Shown here: positions 30,333 to 42,687 of the stretch, one piece after another
Numbering within the stretch: position 1 is the stretch's first letter
How the letters are laid out: every line of letters begins with the position of its first letter
Assembly (NCBI GenBank): GCA_033557465.1
Contig: CM066034.1
Span: 411,038,159 to 411,102,158 of the forward strand
DNA from: Ichthyophis bannanicus
Lineage: Eukaryota; Chordata; Amphibia; Gymnophiona; Ichthyophiidae
Length of the DNA stretch: 64,000 nucleotides
Direction: 5' to 3'
Position numbers and translations under genes: made by a program
Notes under the pieces: generated by a model
Seen by the model: only the letters and a program-made list of their open reading frames with translations
Database searches by the model: none
What the model was told of the DNA's origin: nothing

Positions 30333-33300
30333 ATGTTTTCTCCATTGAACGAGGTCTTAAGTTTTAAAGAAGATGCTTTGCAGTCAATGCTGCCGGATGA
30401 CCCCTTCTATACAGAGGATGAAGCTACACCCAACCTAGAAGATGAATGGAGAGAACTGGTGTGGGTTATGCAAAGACATATAAGAGAAGAACTGCACGCA
30501 ACTTCCATATTGGAATATTGTAGGAAAAAGATCATTCCAAGAGGATTCAGAGTTCAAAAGGCACCAGGCATGTTTAAAGACGATCCTTCTTTTATGTCGA
30601 ATTGGACCAAGATTCTTAATAAATGTTCATTAGATTTAATGATCCTTTTAATTAATTAATCTAAACGCAGGCTGGATTCTTTAAAACAACAAATAGATAT
30701 AAAAATAGAGACAATAAAAAGAAAAGACACACAATATGATTTAGAAAAACAAAACTTTGATAAGAATACTATAGATTACAGACAGGCAATAAAGAATAAA
30801 AAGATCAAGAAATTGAAACGGGATGAGGAAGATTACAAATTAGGGACAGTATACTATTGGACGTATGACAAAACAGACCACAAAAATAGGCAGAGAAGCA
30901 ACTCTTATAAAAGACCATATAGATCACCAAAACAATTTTCAAAAAACGATACCAAAACTAGACATCGAATTGAATACAAATCTCGGTCACCTACCCCTGA
31001 AGCTGGTAGAAGTAGTAAACGTACACGACATCACTCGCGAGGTAAAACAGATCATTCTGGCTCATTATTTCAGACCCAACCCACAGATAATCCACAAGGA
31101 AAAAGACGGGATTTTCACATGGACCATCTCTGGGCTGGAGGAGGAAGAGACAGGTCACCAAGGTCACCAGACCGTCAACAATTCAAACACAAAAGTCGAC
31201 AATATTCACACCAGGAGAGGACGGACAGTCAAAGTCTAATGTCCAGGAGACGTCTGGATTGGGACTTATGAGTTCAGTTATTAACCTCTCCAAATATTCA
31301 CTAACAGAGACAGAACTCCAAGTGCTGGATAAAGGACTCAAGTACGTACCCACTCAAACACACGATAAATTCTCTACTCATGTGGAATTGTATACATTTT
31401 TCTGCAAACTAAAAATCATTGATTTCTTTAGTAACCAAACATCTAGCACAACAGACCTTTCCGTAGTTAAGAAACCTTCTCGGTGGGTACCACCATCCAA
31501 TGTGAATGCCATGATTTTGGTGTATGAGAAAATAGTACTCACTAAAGTAGAAAGCCTTTATAAGACTGACAAAAGACGACAGTTCTTTAATTTCACAAAA
31601 TCACAACAAAATGCCCTCAAAGATTTGAAGGCTAATAAACACATCATTATAAAACCAGCAGACAAGGGAGGAGCAATAGTGATACAGGATAGGCACACAT
31701 ACATAACAGAGGTCCTCCGTCAATTAAATGATAAAGAATTCTATGAAAAGATATTTGATGATCCCACCGCAAGATTAAAACATAAGGTAGAATCCTTATT
31801 GTTCATTGGAAAAGAAGCGGGATACTTGACTAATGATGAAATAGCTTTCTTAACAGTTGAACATCCGATTATACCCACCATTTATATGGTACCGAAAATC
31901 CACAAATCTCTACAAAATCCGCCGGGTAGGCCCATTGTCTCCGCCATAGGTTCCCTCTTTGAGCCTTTATCAAAATTTTTAGACATATTTTTAAGACCGT
32001 TTGTAGTTTTAGCAGCATCATAAGTTAGAGATTCCACTCACATTATCAATATCCTCCAGGATTTCAAAGGTTATCATGAAAATCTGATTTTGGCCACATT
32101 AGACATCTAATACATCACTGTATACCAACATACCTCAACAGGCGGCGATAGAAGTTTTAGCCAATGTTTTAATCAAAAATGAAAAACCAACACGTGTACC
32201 TACGTGCTTCTTGGTGGAAATGGCAAGATTAATTATGACGGAGAATTTCTTCAGCTTCAATGGCATTTTTTACAAGCAGATAAAAGGGGTAGCGATGGGT
32301 TCCCCCATGGCACCAGACGTAGCAAATTTGTATGTGACAGATTTTGAAATTAAGTTTTTATCCTTCCATCCATATAAATCAAATATCTTATTATGGAAGC
32401 GGTATATCAATGACGTTTTAATGATATGGGAAGGCACAGAAGCCACTCTTACTGCCTTTTTCAATTGGCTCAATACATTGGATATGAATCTCCAATTTGA
32501 GGGATCTTATAGTTTTGATTCCATTCCTTATTTAGATATTTTGATTAAAAAAGACAAGGGTAGATTTATAACGGATTTATATAGAAAAACTACGGAGCGA
32601 AACAATCTGTTGAAGTATGACAGTTGTCATAATACCTCCTTAAAGAGAAATTTACCCATTAGTCAATTTCTAAGACTTAAGAGACTGTGCACTAAAGACA
32701 CAGATTTTCAAAGACATGCCAAAGATATGCATGAGAGGTTCCGACAGAGAGGGTATCCCACGAATTGCATAACTAAGGCTTATGTAAGAGCTAACACTGT
32801 AGAATGGACTACACTTTTACAAAAAACAGAGCGGGCTAAAATTGACAATATAATTTGCGCACTGACATTTACATCACATTCTAAGGCGATTGCGGACATT
32901 TTACGCAAGGAATGGTATCTTTTATCTTCTATCCCCTCACTGTCCACTAAGCACCCAATGATAGCCTATAAACGTAATTCTAATTTGTCGCATCATTTGG
33001 TCCCTTCTGCACTTTCAGGTATGAAATCGACATCTACAATAAAAGGGCATTACAGCTGTGGCAATTGCTCCGTCTGTACACACACCATTGTAACTAAAAA
33101 TGCATTTGTACACTCTTTAACAGGTACAAAATTATATTTGCAACAATATACTAATTGCAAAACTATTAATGCAATTTATCTGTTTCAGTGCCCATGCAAT
33201 TTGATATATATTGGAAAAACTCTAAGACAGATACGTACGCGTATTATAGAACATAGAAGCAACATAGCAAGGAAAATACCAGATAAGCCATTAGTCTCAC

Positions 33301-33488
33301 ATTGGCTAGAAAAAATGCACAAAATCACAGACTTAAAATTCATGGTCCTAAGGACTGTCGTTCCTCATTGGAGGGGTGGAGACATTAATAGGATGTTATT
33401 AAAGTTAGAACAACGTTTTATTTATGAATTCAACAGTCTGGAACCGCATGGTCTCAATCAAGAAATAGATTTAACAATATTTTTATGA
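30333..33488 (+). pseudogene. PLE-A reverse transcriptase with GIY-YIG endonuclease
   Basis: The start MFSPLNEVLSFKED at 30333 matches MFSPWKEVLSYNEKD of PLE-C. An N-terminal domain (PRGFRVQKAPGMFKDDP, KILNKCSLDLMILLIN) and a basic KKLKRDEEDYKLG region lead into NLSKYSLTE, the RT fingers IIIKPADKGGAIVIQD, MVPKIHK, then GVAMGSPMAPDVANLYV and the palm motif RYINDV. The C-terminus has GHYSCGNCSVC, then IYLFQCPCNLIYIGKT, RTRIIEHRSNI and EQRFIYEFNSL (GIY-YIG nuclease). Lesions: TAA at 30657, a frame change before NLSKY (also in PLE-C), TAA at 32021, a stop plus frameshift near 32108-32116, and the catalytic YIDD changed to YIND. The copy is inactive. Confidence 0.93.
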
Positions 33489-33712
33489 TCACCTGTTATT
33501 TATTATTTTCATTTTACTTATTTATTATTGGATCACGGCTCATATTTTTGTCTTAGACATGACAGTTTACATTCAGAACATTGTTACTTTTAAGTTTGAG
33601 TATTATGTGTTGTTTTTTTTTAAAAAAATTATTCATGTATTCTTGCATTGTATCATATATTTGTTTTCATTTGTGTTCTGGACTGTAGTTCACTCACTCC
33701 ACTTACGACATA

Positions 33713-36700
33713 GGGGTATGTTTACTAAAACCCCGCTAATGTGCGGGCCGCGCTAGTGTGCGGGTGCCATATAAGGAGTGGGCGTTTCTTTCTGAAAAAG
33801 AAAAACCGTGATTTAAATATGCGCTAAGGTGCAAGAGCAGCCGCTCCTCTTTGTGTTACCTTCTGTATTTCTCAGTCATGTCTAGCCCTTATGGGCTATG
33901 ATGCACCCAGAATAGTGCATATCCCTTGTTGGTGTCATGGTTACATGATGTAGGTGAAGGGGGGGAGGATGTTTGGACCCATAGGCTGATTATGTAGCAC
34001 CACCCAACCTTCCCTCTGGGGCTCAGGGTGGGGGACAGGATCTCCCAACAACAGATCCACATTCTACATCCCTGCAATGGTGGCAGTAGAGAGAACCATC
34101 AACCCCAGCCCTGCTACAGAACAGGAACACTACAGGGCAGTTAATGCAGATCTTTACACATCCTTAAAGCAATGACAGACAGACAGTAGGCCTGGAAATG
34201 CTCAGCTGCCCCCCACCACTATCTGACATTCTCCAGCTGCTGCACCCTGCAAGGTGTTCCAACCATACACATACTAACTGCAGACAGTCTGCTAGCTAGT
34301 CCATAGTGCATGGTCCTGGAGAAGATGCGTGCACCCAAAACTGGGATGTCAGCATACACACCAAGCAGATAAATCAGTGATTGGGCCCCAAAAGAGAACC
34401 CATAAATAACATATGAGAAAAATAACATATAGCACTATGGGGGAACCCAGCCATGCCGTGGTCACTGCTCCATCAGGGTGAGAGTGACCTCCCAGCAGGA
34501 CATGCTGTGGCCACCCTGTCCGTGCAGGTGGTGGCCGGCCACTACAATGTCCGAGCCATTGCCCTATGCTATGTACAGATGAATCCAGGCCAGGCCACCC
34601 TATCCTGGCTATTCCCACCGTATCTTGCTCCTCATTATGCACATTGGCAGGCCAATACTGGCAACAGTGCTGGCAGTGTGGGCTGTGGAGGGTGTTTGCA
34701 GCCACCACACATTGGATAGACAGACACACACTCCCCACACCTATGCCAGCATTGTGCAACAATAGAGGTGTTTGGCAGCCCTGGCCACCGCACCAGTCTT
34801 GGGCACAGTGCAGGCATGGCTATGGTACACAATACTGTTGGGGTCACCCCCCAGGGTGGTAAACACTGTCAGACATAAGTCCTGTAGCACACTCCACAGA
34901 CGTCAGAAAGGTTGCTATGCTGCAGCTCACTCAGAAAAGTGTACTTAACCTCAGAATTGCTATCTGCCAGTAATCATAGCAACCTTTCGATAGCTGTGTA
35001 CCGTATTCCCAGGTTTAGGGTGACATTGCGAAGGTATGCAAGTGCTAGTATTGGGAGATGCACGCAGGGCCCAACATCCTGCTTCTCCAGGAGGCATTGG
35101 ATAATGGAGCCTGTGGGTGCGGGTGTGTCTGCTCCTGTTGGCTGCTGCTTTAGGGAAGAGGTTCCCGACTCCAGTCCTGGTGGGCCAGACACTGTTTGGG
35201 TTTTCATGCTGTCCCTCATAAATATGCATGTGATATATCTGCATACCATGGGGGCGGCGCATAGAAATGCAGCACAGGCATCTTTATTAGAGACAGCATG
35301 GAACCTGAATGGTGTTTGGCCCTCCAGGACTGCATTTGGGAGACTCTGCTCTAGGTAATGTGCATGTTTATGGTGTCTGTGCTCTGTAGGGTAAAATGTT
35401 TTGGGCATGTTTACATCATCTGCAATAAAGGATCTGTCTGTATTAGCACGTTTTAGTAGTGGGTAAAATATGAGGAATGGGTTGGCAGTAACCACAGCGG
35501 GGACTTGAACCTATGACCTTCTGCTTCTGAACACACTGGTTGTGTGCACTGCACCACTGTGTTGCCACAGAGACAGTGCATTCCCTGGTGATACCATGAC
35601 TGCTTGTCAGACAGGGCCTGTCTGTTGCAGTGCATGGCACCCACCTACACAGGGTTAGGCCACGGTCTGCTCTGGGCAGCTGTCACTGCCCCCTCCACCA
35701 CCAGTTTCCCTCTGCCACCATGCTGACATGCCCTTCTGCTGGTGGTGCTGGTGGAGCGCAGTCTCAGGCCATCCAGTGTGCGGGTAGGCGGCTGCCTATG
35801 GTGCGGGTTCTGGGGTAGGGGTGCCTGCATAGCTGTCCACGCTTCCCCCCAGCACTGCATGCCAATGTTCCGTGCCCTTCGGGGTGCCTGCTGGGTACTA
35901 TCCCCTGTGACACTGTAGGAAGCACACTCGTGCCCATGTTGGGCCCTCATCAGTTGCTGTCTGGCTGCTCTACTGTTTCAGCATTCCTATGGGCCAGCTA
36001 GGCATCACCCTAGTCCGCACTGTGGGCTAGCTGCACCGCAGCATGTGGCGCCTGCAGCTCTCTGTGTCCCCTTTTCCAGCATTTGTCCAGTTGCCCATTC
36101 CGACATGCCCGCACTGCTGTTGTGGAACATGTGCATGCCATAGGAAACCTGGCCAATGGAGTCGGAAACCCTGCTCAGCGCAATTTCACTGTGGGCTCAT
36201 TCACCTTGTATGGGGATGGAGCATAGACCCTTCCAAAATTCATATCTTTTTTTGGAGATTTCTTGGGAGTGTTTTGTGATGTTTCTCACTGATATCACTA
36301 TTGGCCAGATTGGTTATTTTATTTTTACATTTTCCTCTGTACATTTTCAAGGTTTATTTGCCCTTTTGTTCTGTGCACATGTATCACACATCACTTTTTG
36401 TACGTTTCTCTGGTTTTGCTATACATTGCTGATGGAAATGGTTTCTTTTCCCTTTAAATCAGCTCTAACGCCAAGGTTTCACTGGCGTTAGTTTTGAGCC
36501 TCGGATTTCACAACGTTAGTGTGCGGGGAGCCTCTCCCCTCCCACTCTCCACCCATTGACCCCTTCTCTCCACTCCTGTGGAGCCTTCCTTCGCCCTCCG
36601 GGAACCTTTCCCCGTTTCAGCGCTTGTTTGCGCCGCTGCGCGCGTTATCGCGCGATAAGGTACCTGTGCGCCTGATAAAACGCCATTATTGTGCGATACG

Positions 36701-36761
36701 GTACCTTAACGCATGATAATGTCACAGAGCGCACATTAAGATGGTTTAGTAAACATATCCC
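33713..36761 (-). mobile_element. E2: Harbinger-like non-autonomous element, inverted, shortened
   Basis: Left TIR GGGGTATGTTTACTAAAA at 33713, right TIR GGTTTAGTAAACATATCCC ending 36761. The core runs antiparallel to E1. It carries the antisense tRNA-like module (box B at 35501-35511), the nested hAT-like MITE (about 35150-35352) and a TTATCGCGCGATAA-type array at 36635-36745. The left subterminal region is about 1.1 kb shorter than in E1. The flanks (ATA left, AAA right) do not match, and they come from two different PLEs. Confidence 0.8.
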
Positions 36762-37203
36762 AAAGTGCTATAATGCATAAGGGATCCCCAAAGATCACTA
36801 TGAAACCTAAATGTCTTCCATGAGACGTGGAGGGCAATTTCAAGGGGTAGCCTTTATCTTTAAGAATAATTGTTACACTTGCAAACTTGAATTTTAATGC
36901 CATTATGGTAAACATAAAATGATTACTTACAAAAACAGAGCATTAAAGCATTTCTTAAAGATGTGTTTTTAAAAAACCAACGAATTATTTAAAAAAAATA
37001 TACTGAATATTGCACCCTCGAAAAGGTATCTTACATATTCAAAATGTCCACGGAGTAAACAAATAGGATTAGTGGAACAAAAGTAATAAGAGCCCAATTG
37101 GTTACGCCACCTAAAAACGCTGTCTACTATTTTAACAGTTTACAGACGTAGAAACAAGCGGAGTCAGGGAACAATATCCGAAAAAGATAGATTGTTTCAA
37201 AAT
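36762..37203 (-). repeat. PLE-C left inverted arm, distal part
   Basis: Reverse complement of about 59190-59625: for example AGCACTTTG...CCAAAGATCACTATGAAACC here against GGTTTCATAGTGATCTTTGG at 59582. It starts abruptly at the E2 terminus and stops at the L2 insertion. No coding sequence. Confidence 0.85.
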
Positions 37204-37740
37204 CCCAATCGGGGATCGAGCAGCCGGGGCCGAAGAACATCAGCGGCCACCTTTTCCCGCCGCCGACCGGCTGCCCAATCGGGGCAGAGGAGCTGAAATT
37301 TAAAGAAGCGCCATCAGGCGCCCCGCGCCTGAGGGCCATGCCAGAGGGCCCTTTGGCGTGGCCCTTAGGCGGTGGCACTAACAAGCCCCTCTAATCTGAC
37401 ATCACCCCTGCCAGTAACCTCAGCGGACACAAGACACCAAGGAGACTTGCCCACAGCATTACGGAGACACATTCGAGGCCTGTGCAACACTCTCGCAGAC
37501 CGAGCCCGAATACCAAGCACCACCAGCCTCAGACACGGTATGAAATATTCTCCTTAACAATTCCCACATAATCCTAATGACTCCGTATCATCTAGGATTG
37601 CTTCCTGACCAACGTAAAGGTTGCACAAAGTCCAGCCAGTGTTCTAATATACCCATGCTTGCTGACATGCCTAGCGTTCCTCAAGATCTATACAAGTGAA
37701 GGTTTCGCTGCACTCAACGAAGCTGCAGCCAGTCCCAGAA
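37204..37740 (+). other. L2 5' region
   Basis: The first 200 bases are GC-rich (GGGGCAGAGGAGC, GGCGTGGCCC) and may include the internal promoter. A short open frame at 37372-37557 has no recognised motif and may be a remnant of ORF1; this is uncertain. Confidence 0.4.
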
Positions 37741-37744
37741 GACC

Positions 37745-38235
37745 CACAGCATGACACTGAATTAAAACAACCATAGATTTGCTACAAGAAGTACCAGAAT
37801 TGACCATAGAAGCAGAATCCACCACAGAATTACCATAGAATCTGAATTGGTATAGTGAGAATCTACCTTAGAATTGCCACAGAATCTGAATGCCATAGAA
37901 TCAAAATCTAACATAGAATTGCCACAGAATCTGAATGCCATAGAATCAGAATCTACCACTGTACTGCCATGGAATCTGAAAGGGTATAGAGTGAGAATCT
38001 GCCATAGAATTACCACTGAATCTGAATGCCATAGAATTAGAATCTACCACTGTACTGTCATAGAATCTGAATTGGTATAGAGTCAGAATCTACCATAGAA
38101 TTGCCACAGAATCGGAATGCCATAGAAGCAGAATCTAACATTGTACTGCCATAGAACCAGAACTGTCTAGAAGTGGAACCTACCATTGAATCACCATAGA
38201 ACCTGAATCCCACACATTCATAACAACCACCAACT
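37745..38235 (+). repeat. Minisatellite in the L2 5' region
   Basis: About ten imperfect units, 40-47 bp, built on CATAGAATTGCCACAGAATCTG and AATGCCATAGAATCAGAATC. It ends where the L2 open frame begins at 38261. Unit number probably varies between copies. Confidence 0.8.
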
Positions 38236-38260
38236 AGGATCCATCAAAGCAGTCCTCAGA

Positions 38261-41157
38261 ATGGCTCCCTCCCTTATTACAGCAGTCAACTTATACATCC
38301 TCTATAGCCTACTCCATTGCGCCATTGCTTTCACACACCCCGGCAACCCCATACCAACCTTACGGAGCCACGGGAGAAGATGGGCGGGCACTTCCCAGCA
38401 CCCGGAGGCAGAACCCAAACACAACCAGAGCCCACACCTACTATACATCTCACTTCAGCACTCCAGGAAACCCCTGCCAAGGAAACACCTACAACCCAGT
38501 TACCTGAACTGCGCCCTCATTAACGCCCGCTCAGTCCGGAAGAAATGGCCAATCATCTCTGACCTGATAACCCACCACAAGTTAGACATCCTATTGATTA
38601 CAGAAACATGGCTCACAGAAGCCGACACTGTCATCCTGAACCAACTCACCCCACCCAACTTCTCAACCCACTCCTGCCACAGGGACAACCGCAGGGGGGG
38701 AGGAACCCTAGCACTCACTAAAACCGATCTACAGTTCCAACAGATCACTGCCAATAGTACCACACATCTGGACTACATCACCCTATCAAATAAGTACAAC
38801 TCTATCAACCTACTCTACCGATCCCCATCAGCCTCCCCAGACAACTTATCAACGATAATTGACCTGGCCTGTAACACCAAGAACCTACACATATTGAACT
38901 GGCTTATCGGTGACTTCAACCTCCCAGCCCTACCTGAAGAGCACGCCAGCTCCCTCCTGAATGCCCTCAGCCAACTGGGATACGTGCAAGTGATCAACGA
39001 GCCCACCCACACAAAAGGAAACAAGCTGGACCTGATCTTTGCCCCACAACCAGCCGCAAGCCATGACCACCCACTTGCTATCTCACTCATGTCAGTCCCA
39101 TGGTCTGACCATAAGCTAATATTATTCCAACTACCCAACCAACAGGAGCAAACAAGACTCCAACCCGCTACCGATGCCGATCCAAAAGCAAAATTTTGAC
39201 ACTTCAGCAAGGAAGAGGTACTCTCTAAAACCCTACCATTGTTCAACCTCACAGAAACCAGTCTTGAAGAAATGCTCTCTGTATGGAATAACAGTCTCAA
39301 CTCCATCGCTAACCAACCAACCAGGGACACAACACCAAGAAAAAGGAAGCCCACCCCATGGTATACTCATGAGTTACAGGCATCTCTCCACCGCCTAAAA
39401 AAACTCGAAAGAAGATGGCGATGCTCACGTCCCACCGATGACCTGGACAATTACACCGCGAATTACACCGCGAAAAAACACCGCAACAAAGTAAATGAGA
39501 CAAGGAGATGCTACCACGCAACACTACTACAACGCTCCCTAAATAAACCAAAGGACCTATTCAGCCTTGTAAGGACCCTCACAAAGGAAACTTCCCCCGC
39601 TCAACAAAACATGCCAGAGCCACAAGAGTATGCGAACTACCTACAGTCAAAAACAATTCAGACTGTTAAGACAGCACCTCCCACAGCTGCAAACAAACCA
39701 CAGCACACTTCACCATTAACCGCCTTCTCACCACCTTCAGCAAAGCACGTCGAAGACACTATCAACGTGATCAACACCACCACAGCGTCAAACAATCCCT
39801 GCCCGGTGTTCTGGATAAAGACACTGCGCAAGGAAATCAGCCCCTTCCTATCCAAGCTCATAAATCTCTCCTTCAACACGGGAGCATTCCCACAAACCCT
39901 GAAACAAACATCCATTAGACCACTCCTAAAAAACTGCAAACTGGACCCCCAGAAAGTTGACTCATACAGGCCGATCTCAAGTATCCCACTGATGGCCAAA
40001 ATAATCGAGAAGCTTGTACAACAACAAATCCAGAATCATATTGATTCCACTGCACCCCTAGACCCATGCCAACACGGATTCAGAGAAGCACATGGAGTCG
40101 AGACACTACTGACCATTCTCTTCAATACTCTAACTACCGGCCTGGCCAAAACCAGAGGAGGTTATGACCTAATTTTCCTGGACATCGCTGCAGCTTTAGA
40201 TTCAGTTGACTACGAACTGCTCATTGAGCTCTGACAGAGAAAGGGATCCAAGACACGGCTTTGAGATGGTGCGAATCCTACCTCTCAGACAGATGGCAGC
40301 ATGTGAGGACAGGAGCCATGACTTCCAAACCATTCCAGCAAAAACAAGGTGTACCACAGGGATCCTCCCTTTCAGCGCTGTTCTTTAACATATATATGCA
40401 GCCCATATACACACTTGCCCATTCCTTTGGCATCTCATGCCTTGTATATGCCGACGACATGTTACTCTACATGCCATTCATCATCGACCAGCCGGATTTC
40501 TCGCCACTAACCATTTGTTTCAACGCCATAGCAGACTGGCTCCACACCCAAAACCTTAGTATAAATTTCAAGGAAAACAGAGGCTCTATTCATCACCAGA
40601 GATAAATCCTTCATGCCACCAGCATCACTAAAAGTAAGAGACGCCGAACTTCAAAGCAAACCTACTATCCGCTACCTAGGAGTAACACTCGACCAACAAT
40701 TGAACATGAAAGCCCATATAAACAACACCGTCAAGTCAGTATACCTCAAAATTCGCACAATCCGCCACCTACGGCCTCTACTAGAACCGGATGACTTCAG
40801 AACAATCTACCAGGCACTAATAATCCCCCATTTCAACTATGCCCATGTCATCCTACAAGGGCCACCGAAAAACACGCTGATCCCACTGCAGCTAGCTCTG
40901 AATGCTGCAGCCAGAATTCTACATGGTGCCTCCAGGAGGGAACACATAACACCAATCCTGAAGCATCTCCACTGACTGCCAGTCCACTGTAGAATTACCT
41001 TCAAGATCCTGCTGACGACATTCAAAGCCATCAACAGAATCACCTCCACATCCATCACAGACCTCATTATCCCCACTCCCACAAATAGAGCCAGAAGATC
41101 AGTCTCAGCAAATACCCTATGTGTCCCTAGTGAGATCACTAAATGTTCACGATCTAC
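38261..41157 (+). pseudogene. L2 ORF2: endonuclease and reverse transcriptase (5' piece)
   Basis: The endonuclease shows LNCALINARSVRKKW, LDILLITETWL, DNRRGGGTLAL, LIGDFNLPAL, LDLIFAPQ and VPWSDHKLI. The RT shows SIRPLLKNCKLDPQKVDSYR, SSIPLMAKIIEKLV, DPCQHGFREAHGVETLL, FLDIAAALDSVDY (Phe of AAFD changed to Leu), QGVPQGSSLSALFFNIYM and the catalytic VYADDMLLY. The C-terminal region has RYLGVTLDQQLNMKAHI and IIPHFNYAHVILQGPP. Lesions: TGA at 39197-39199 (probably Trp originally), stop and frameshift near 40232-40262, frameshift near 40600, TGA at 40973. The gene continues past L1-II at 46767. It retrotransposes by target-primed RT when intact. Confidence 0.92.
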
Positions 41158-41319
41158 AAAAAAGAGGGCTTTTATGGGAGGCGGAGCCTGCTGGGAAACA
41201 AGGTGGCTGCTTAATTTGCGAGCTCCGGCTGCCTTCAGGAGAATCCTGTATTAAGAGTGTTAGTTTTGCCCTCCCAGATACCCAAATACCTTGGTCGGGT
41301 GCCTAATACCTCTGGCTTT

Positions 41320-42168
41320 ATGGCAGGGGGAAAGCCGATTAAATTGGACTTTGCTGCGGCGGTAAATACAGGCTCGAAGAGGGCGAAAGCCGACCCCCTG
41401 TCCCCGCAAAAGATGGCGTCCTCGCGGGAAGCAGGAGACAGCATGCGTGAACTTTTGACGGAAATTCGGGCGGTCAAAGACTTGGTGCTGGCGAACGGAG
41501 ATGCGTTAGTACGGGTGCAGACAGAGCTCGGAGAAATGAAAACCCGGTATCAAATTTTAACAGAGCGTCTCGAGAAGGCCGAGAAGTCTATTGAAGTGCA
41601 TAGGGAGTCGCTGGCGCCATTACCTAAGTTTTGTAAGCGCGTGGAACGACTTGAAGCTCAGCTAGAAGATCTCAGTAATCGCAACCGGAGAAATAACATA
41701 CGGTTGGTGGGCCTGCCTGAGGGCGCTGAAGGCCCGGATATCTTCGCGTTCTTGGCTAAGATGCTCCCCTCTCTGCTCAAGGTAAAATTTTCGTGCCTCC
41801 TTGACATCGAGCGTGCGCATAGAGTGCCTGCAGTTCGGCCTGTGTCTGGCAAATTCCCACGCCCGATTATATTTTGCCTGCTTCACCATCAGCATGCTAG
41901 GCAGATCCTGTCCGTGGCCAAAAGTCAGGCCGCATGGGAATTTGAAGGCCATAAGCTCTCCTTTTACCCGGATGTATGTAAGGCTACAGCTGATAAACGT
42001 CGGCAGTTCCTGGCTCTTAGACCCCGGCTTCAGAGTCTCCAAGCGAGGTTCGGACTTTTCTACCCTGCGCGTCTGAAGGTCACTCTCAATAACAGCTCTC
42101 GATCGTTTGACGACCCGGCAGAAGCACTCCTCTACCTTGAAGAGCAGGAAGCCCTGCAAATGCAGTGA
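41320..42168 (+). CDS. L1-II ORF1p, intact
   Basis: Uninterrupted frame. The start at 41320 (MAGGKPIKLDFAAA, 282 residues) is preferred over an in-frame upstream codon at 41257 because it aligns with L1-I. An N-terminal basic region precedes a coiled coil (about residues 40-120), the RRM-like domain starting NRNRRNNIRLVGLPEGAEG, and the C-terminal domain with CLLDIERAHRVPA, RPIIFCLLHH, KRRQFLALRPRLQSLQARFG and RSFDDPAEALLYLE. ORF1p forms trimers that bind LINE RNA and act as a chaperone for target-primed reverse transcription. It lies 519 bases before ORF2. Whether it is expressed cannot be told. Confidence 0.9.
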   Translation: MAGGKPIKLDFAAAVNTGSKRAKADPLSPQKMASSREAGDSMRELLTEIRAVKDLVLANGDALVRVQTELGEMKTRYQILTERLEKAEKSIEVHRESLAPLPKFCKRVERLEAQLEDLSNRNRRNNIRLVGLPEGAEGPDIFAFLAKMLPSLLKVKFSCLLDIERAHRVPAVRPVSGKFPRPIIFCLLHHQHARQILSVAKSQAAWEFEGHKLSFYPDVCKATADKRRQFLALRPRLQSLQARFGLFYPARLKVTLNNSSRSFDDPAEALLYLEEQEALQMQ

Positions 42169-42687
42169 CTTTTATGTCTCATTCGTTGTCAAGTCTCTGT
42201 TTCCCGATGCCTTTCTCCTCTCCACACACTGTATGGGATATCCTTATCTCTGATGATGTGAAGTGGTATGGTTATACTTTGCCAGTTATTTGTCATTCTT
42301 ATACAGTTTAATGGGTTGTGGTCGAGGTTTGGGCATTTTATCTGTATCTCTCAGTACCCCCTCAAGTTTCCCACATGCTGTATGTTTGAGGGTAGACTAG
42401 TTGGGTTGTCTGGCGGGCTTGTGGGGATGGTATAATTGCGTTTAGAATAATGCTGTCATGGTTCTTTTTTTGCTCTACCTTTCCCTTCTGATGATTTTGT
42501 TTCCACTCTATCTATAGCCTTAAGGTTAGGAATGCCGGATGTGCCACCTGTGTTCCTATGTCGGCTCACCTTGTTGATAGTCTTTGTTGGGTAATGTTCT
42601 CTATAGCACCTCACTGGCCTCTGTTAGCTTTTTCAATGCTATTAGCCTCTCTGTATGAAGCGATCCGGGGCTTGCAGGCTCTCCAGT
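42169..42687 (+). other. L1-II inter-ORF spacer
   Basis: About 0.5 kb, T-rich, without a conserved frame. Less than half the L1-I spacer and lacking its G-rich blocks and 108-bp duplication. Confidence 0.6.

Larger units (their letters stand above)
29400..33710 (+). mobile_element. PLE-A: Penelope-like element with pseudo-LTR, RT and GIY-YIG
   Basis: The order is a pyrimidine tract, AT-rich segment, hammerhead-like motif (30190-30225), 5' UTR, a single gene region (30333-33488) and about 220 bases of 3' UTR cut by E2 at 33713. There is no pyrimidine tract downstream of the gene here, so the 3' pseudo-LTR is missing or was removed at the E2 junction. Confidence 0.88.
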
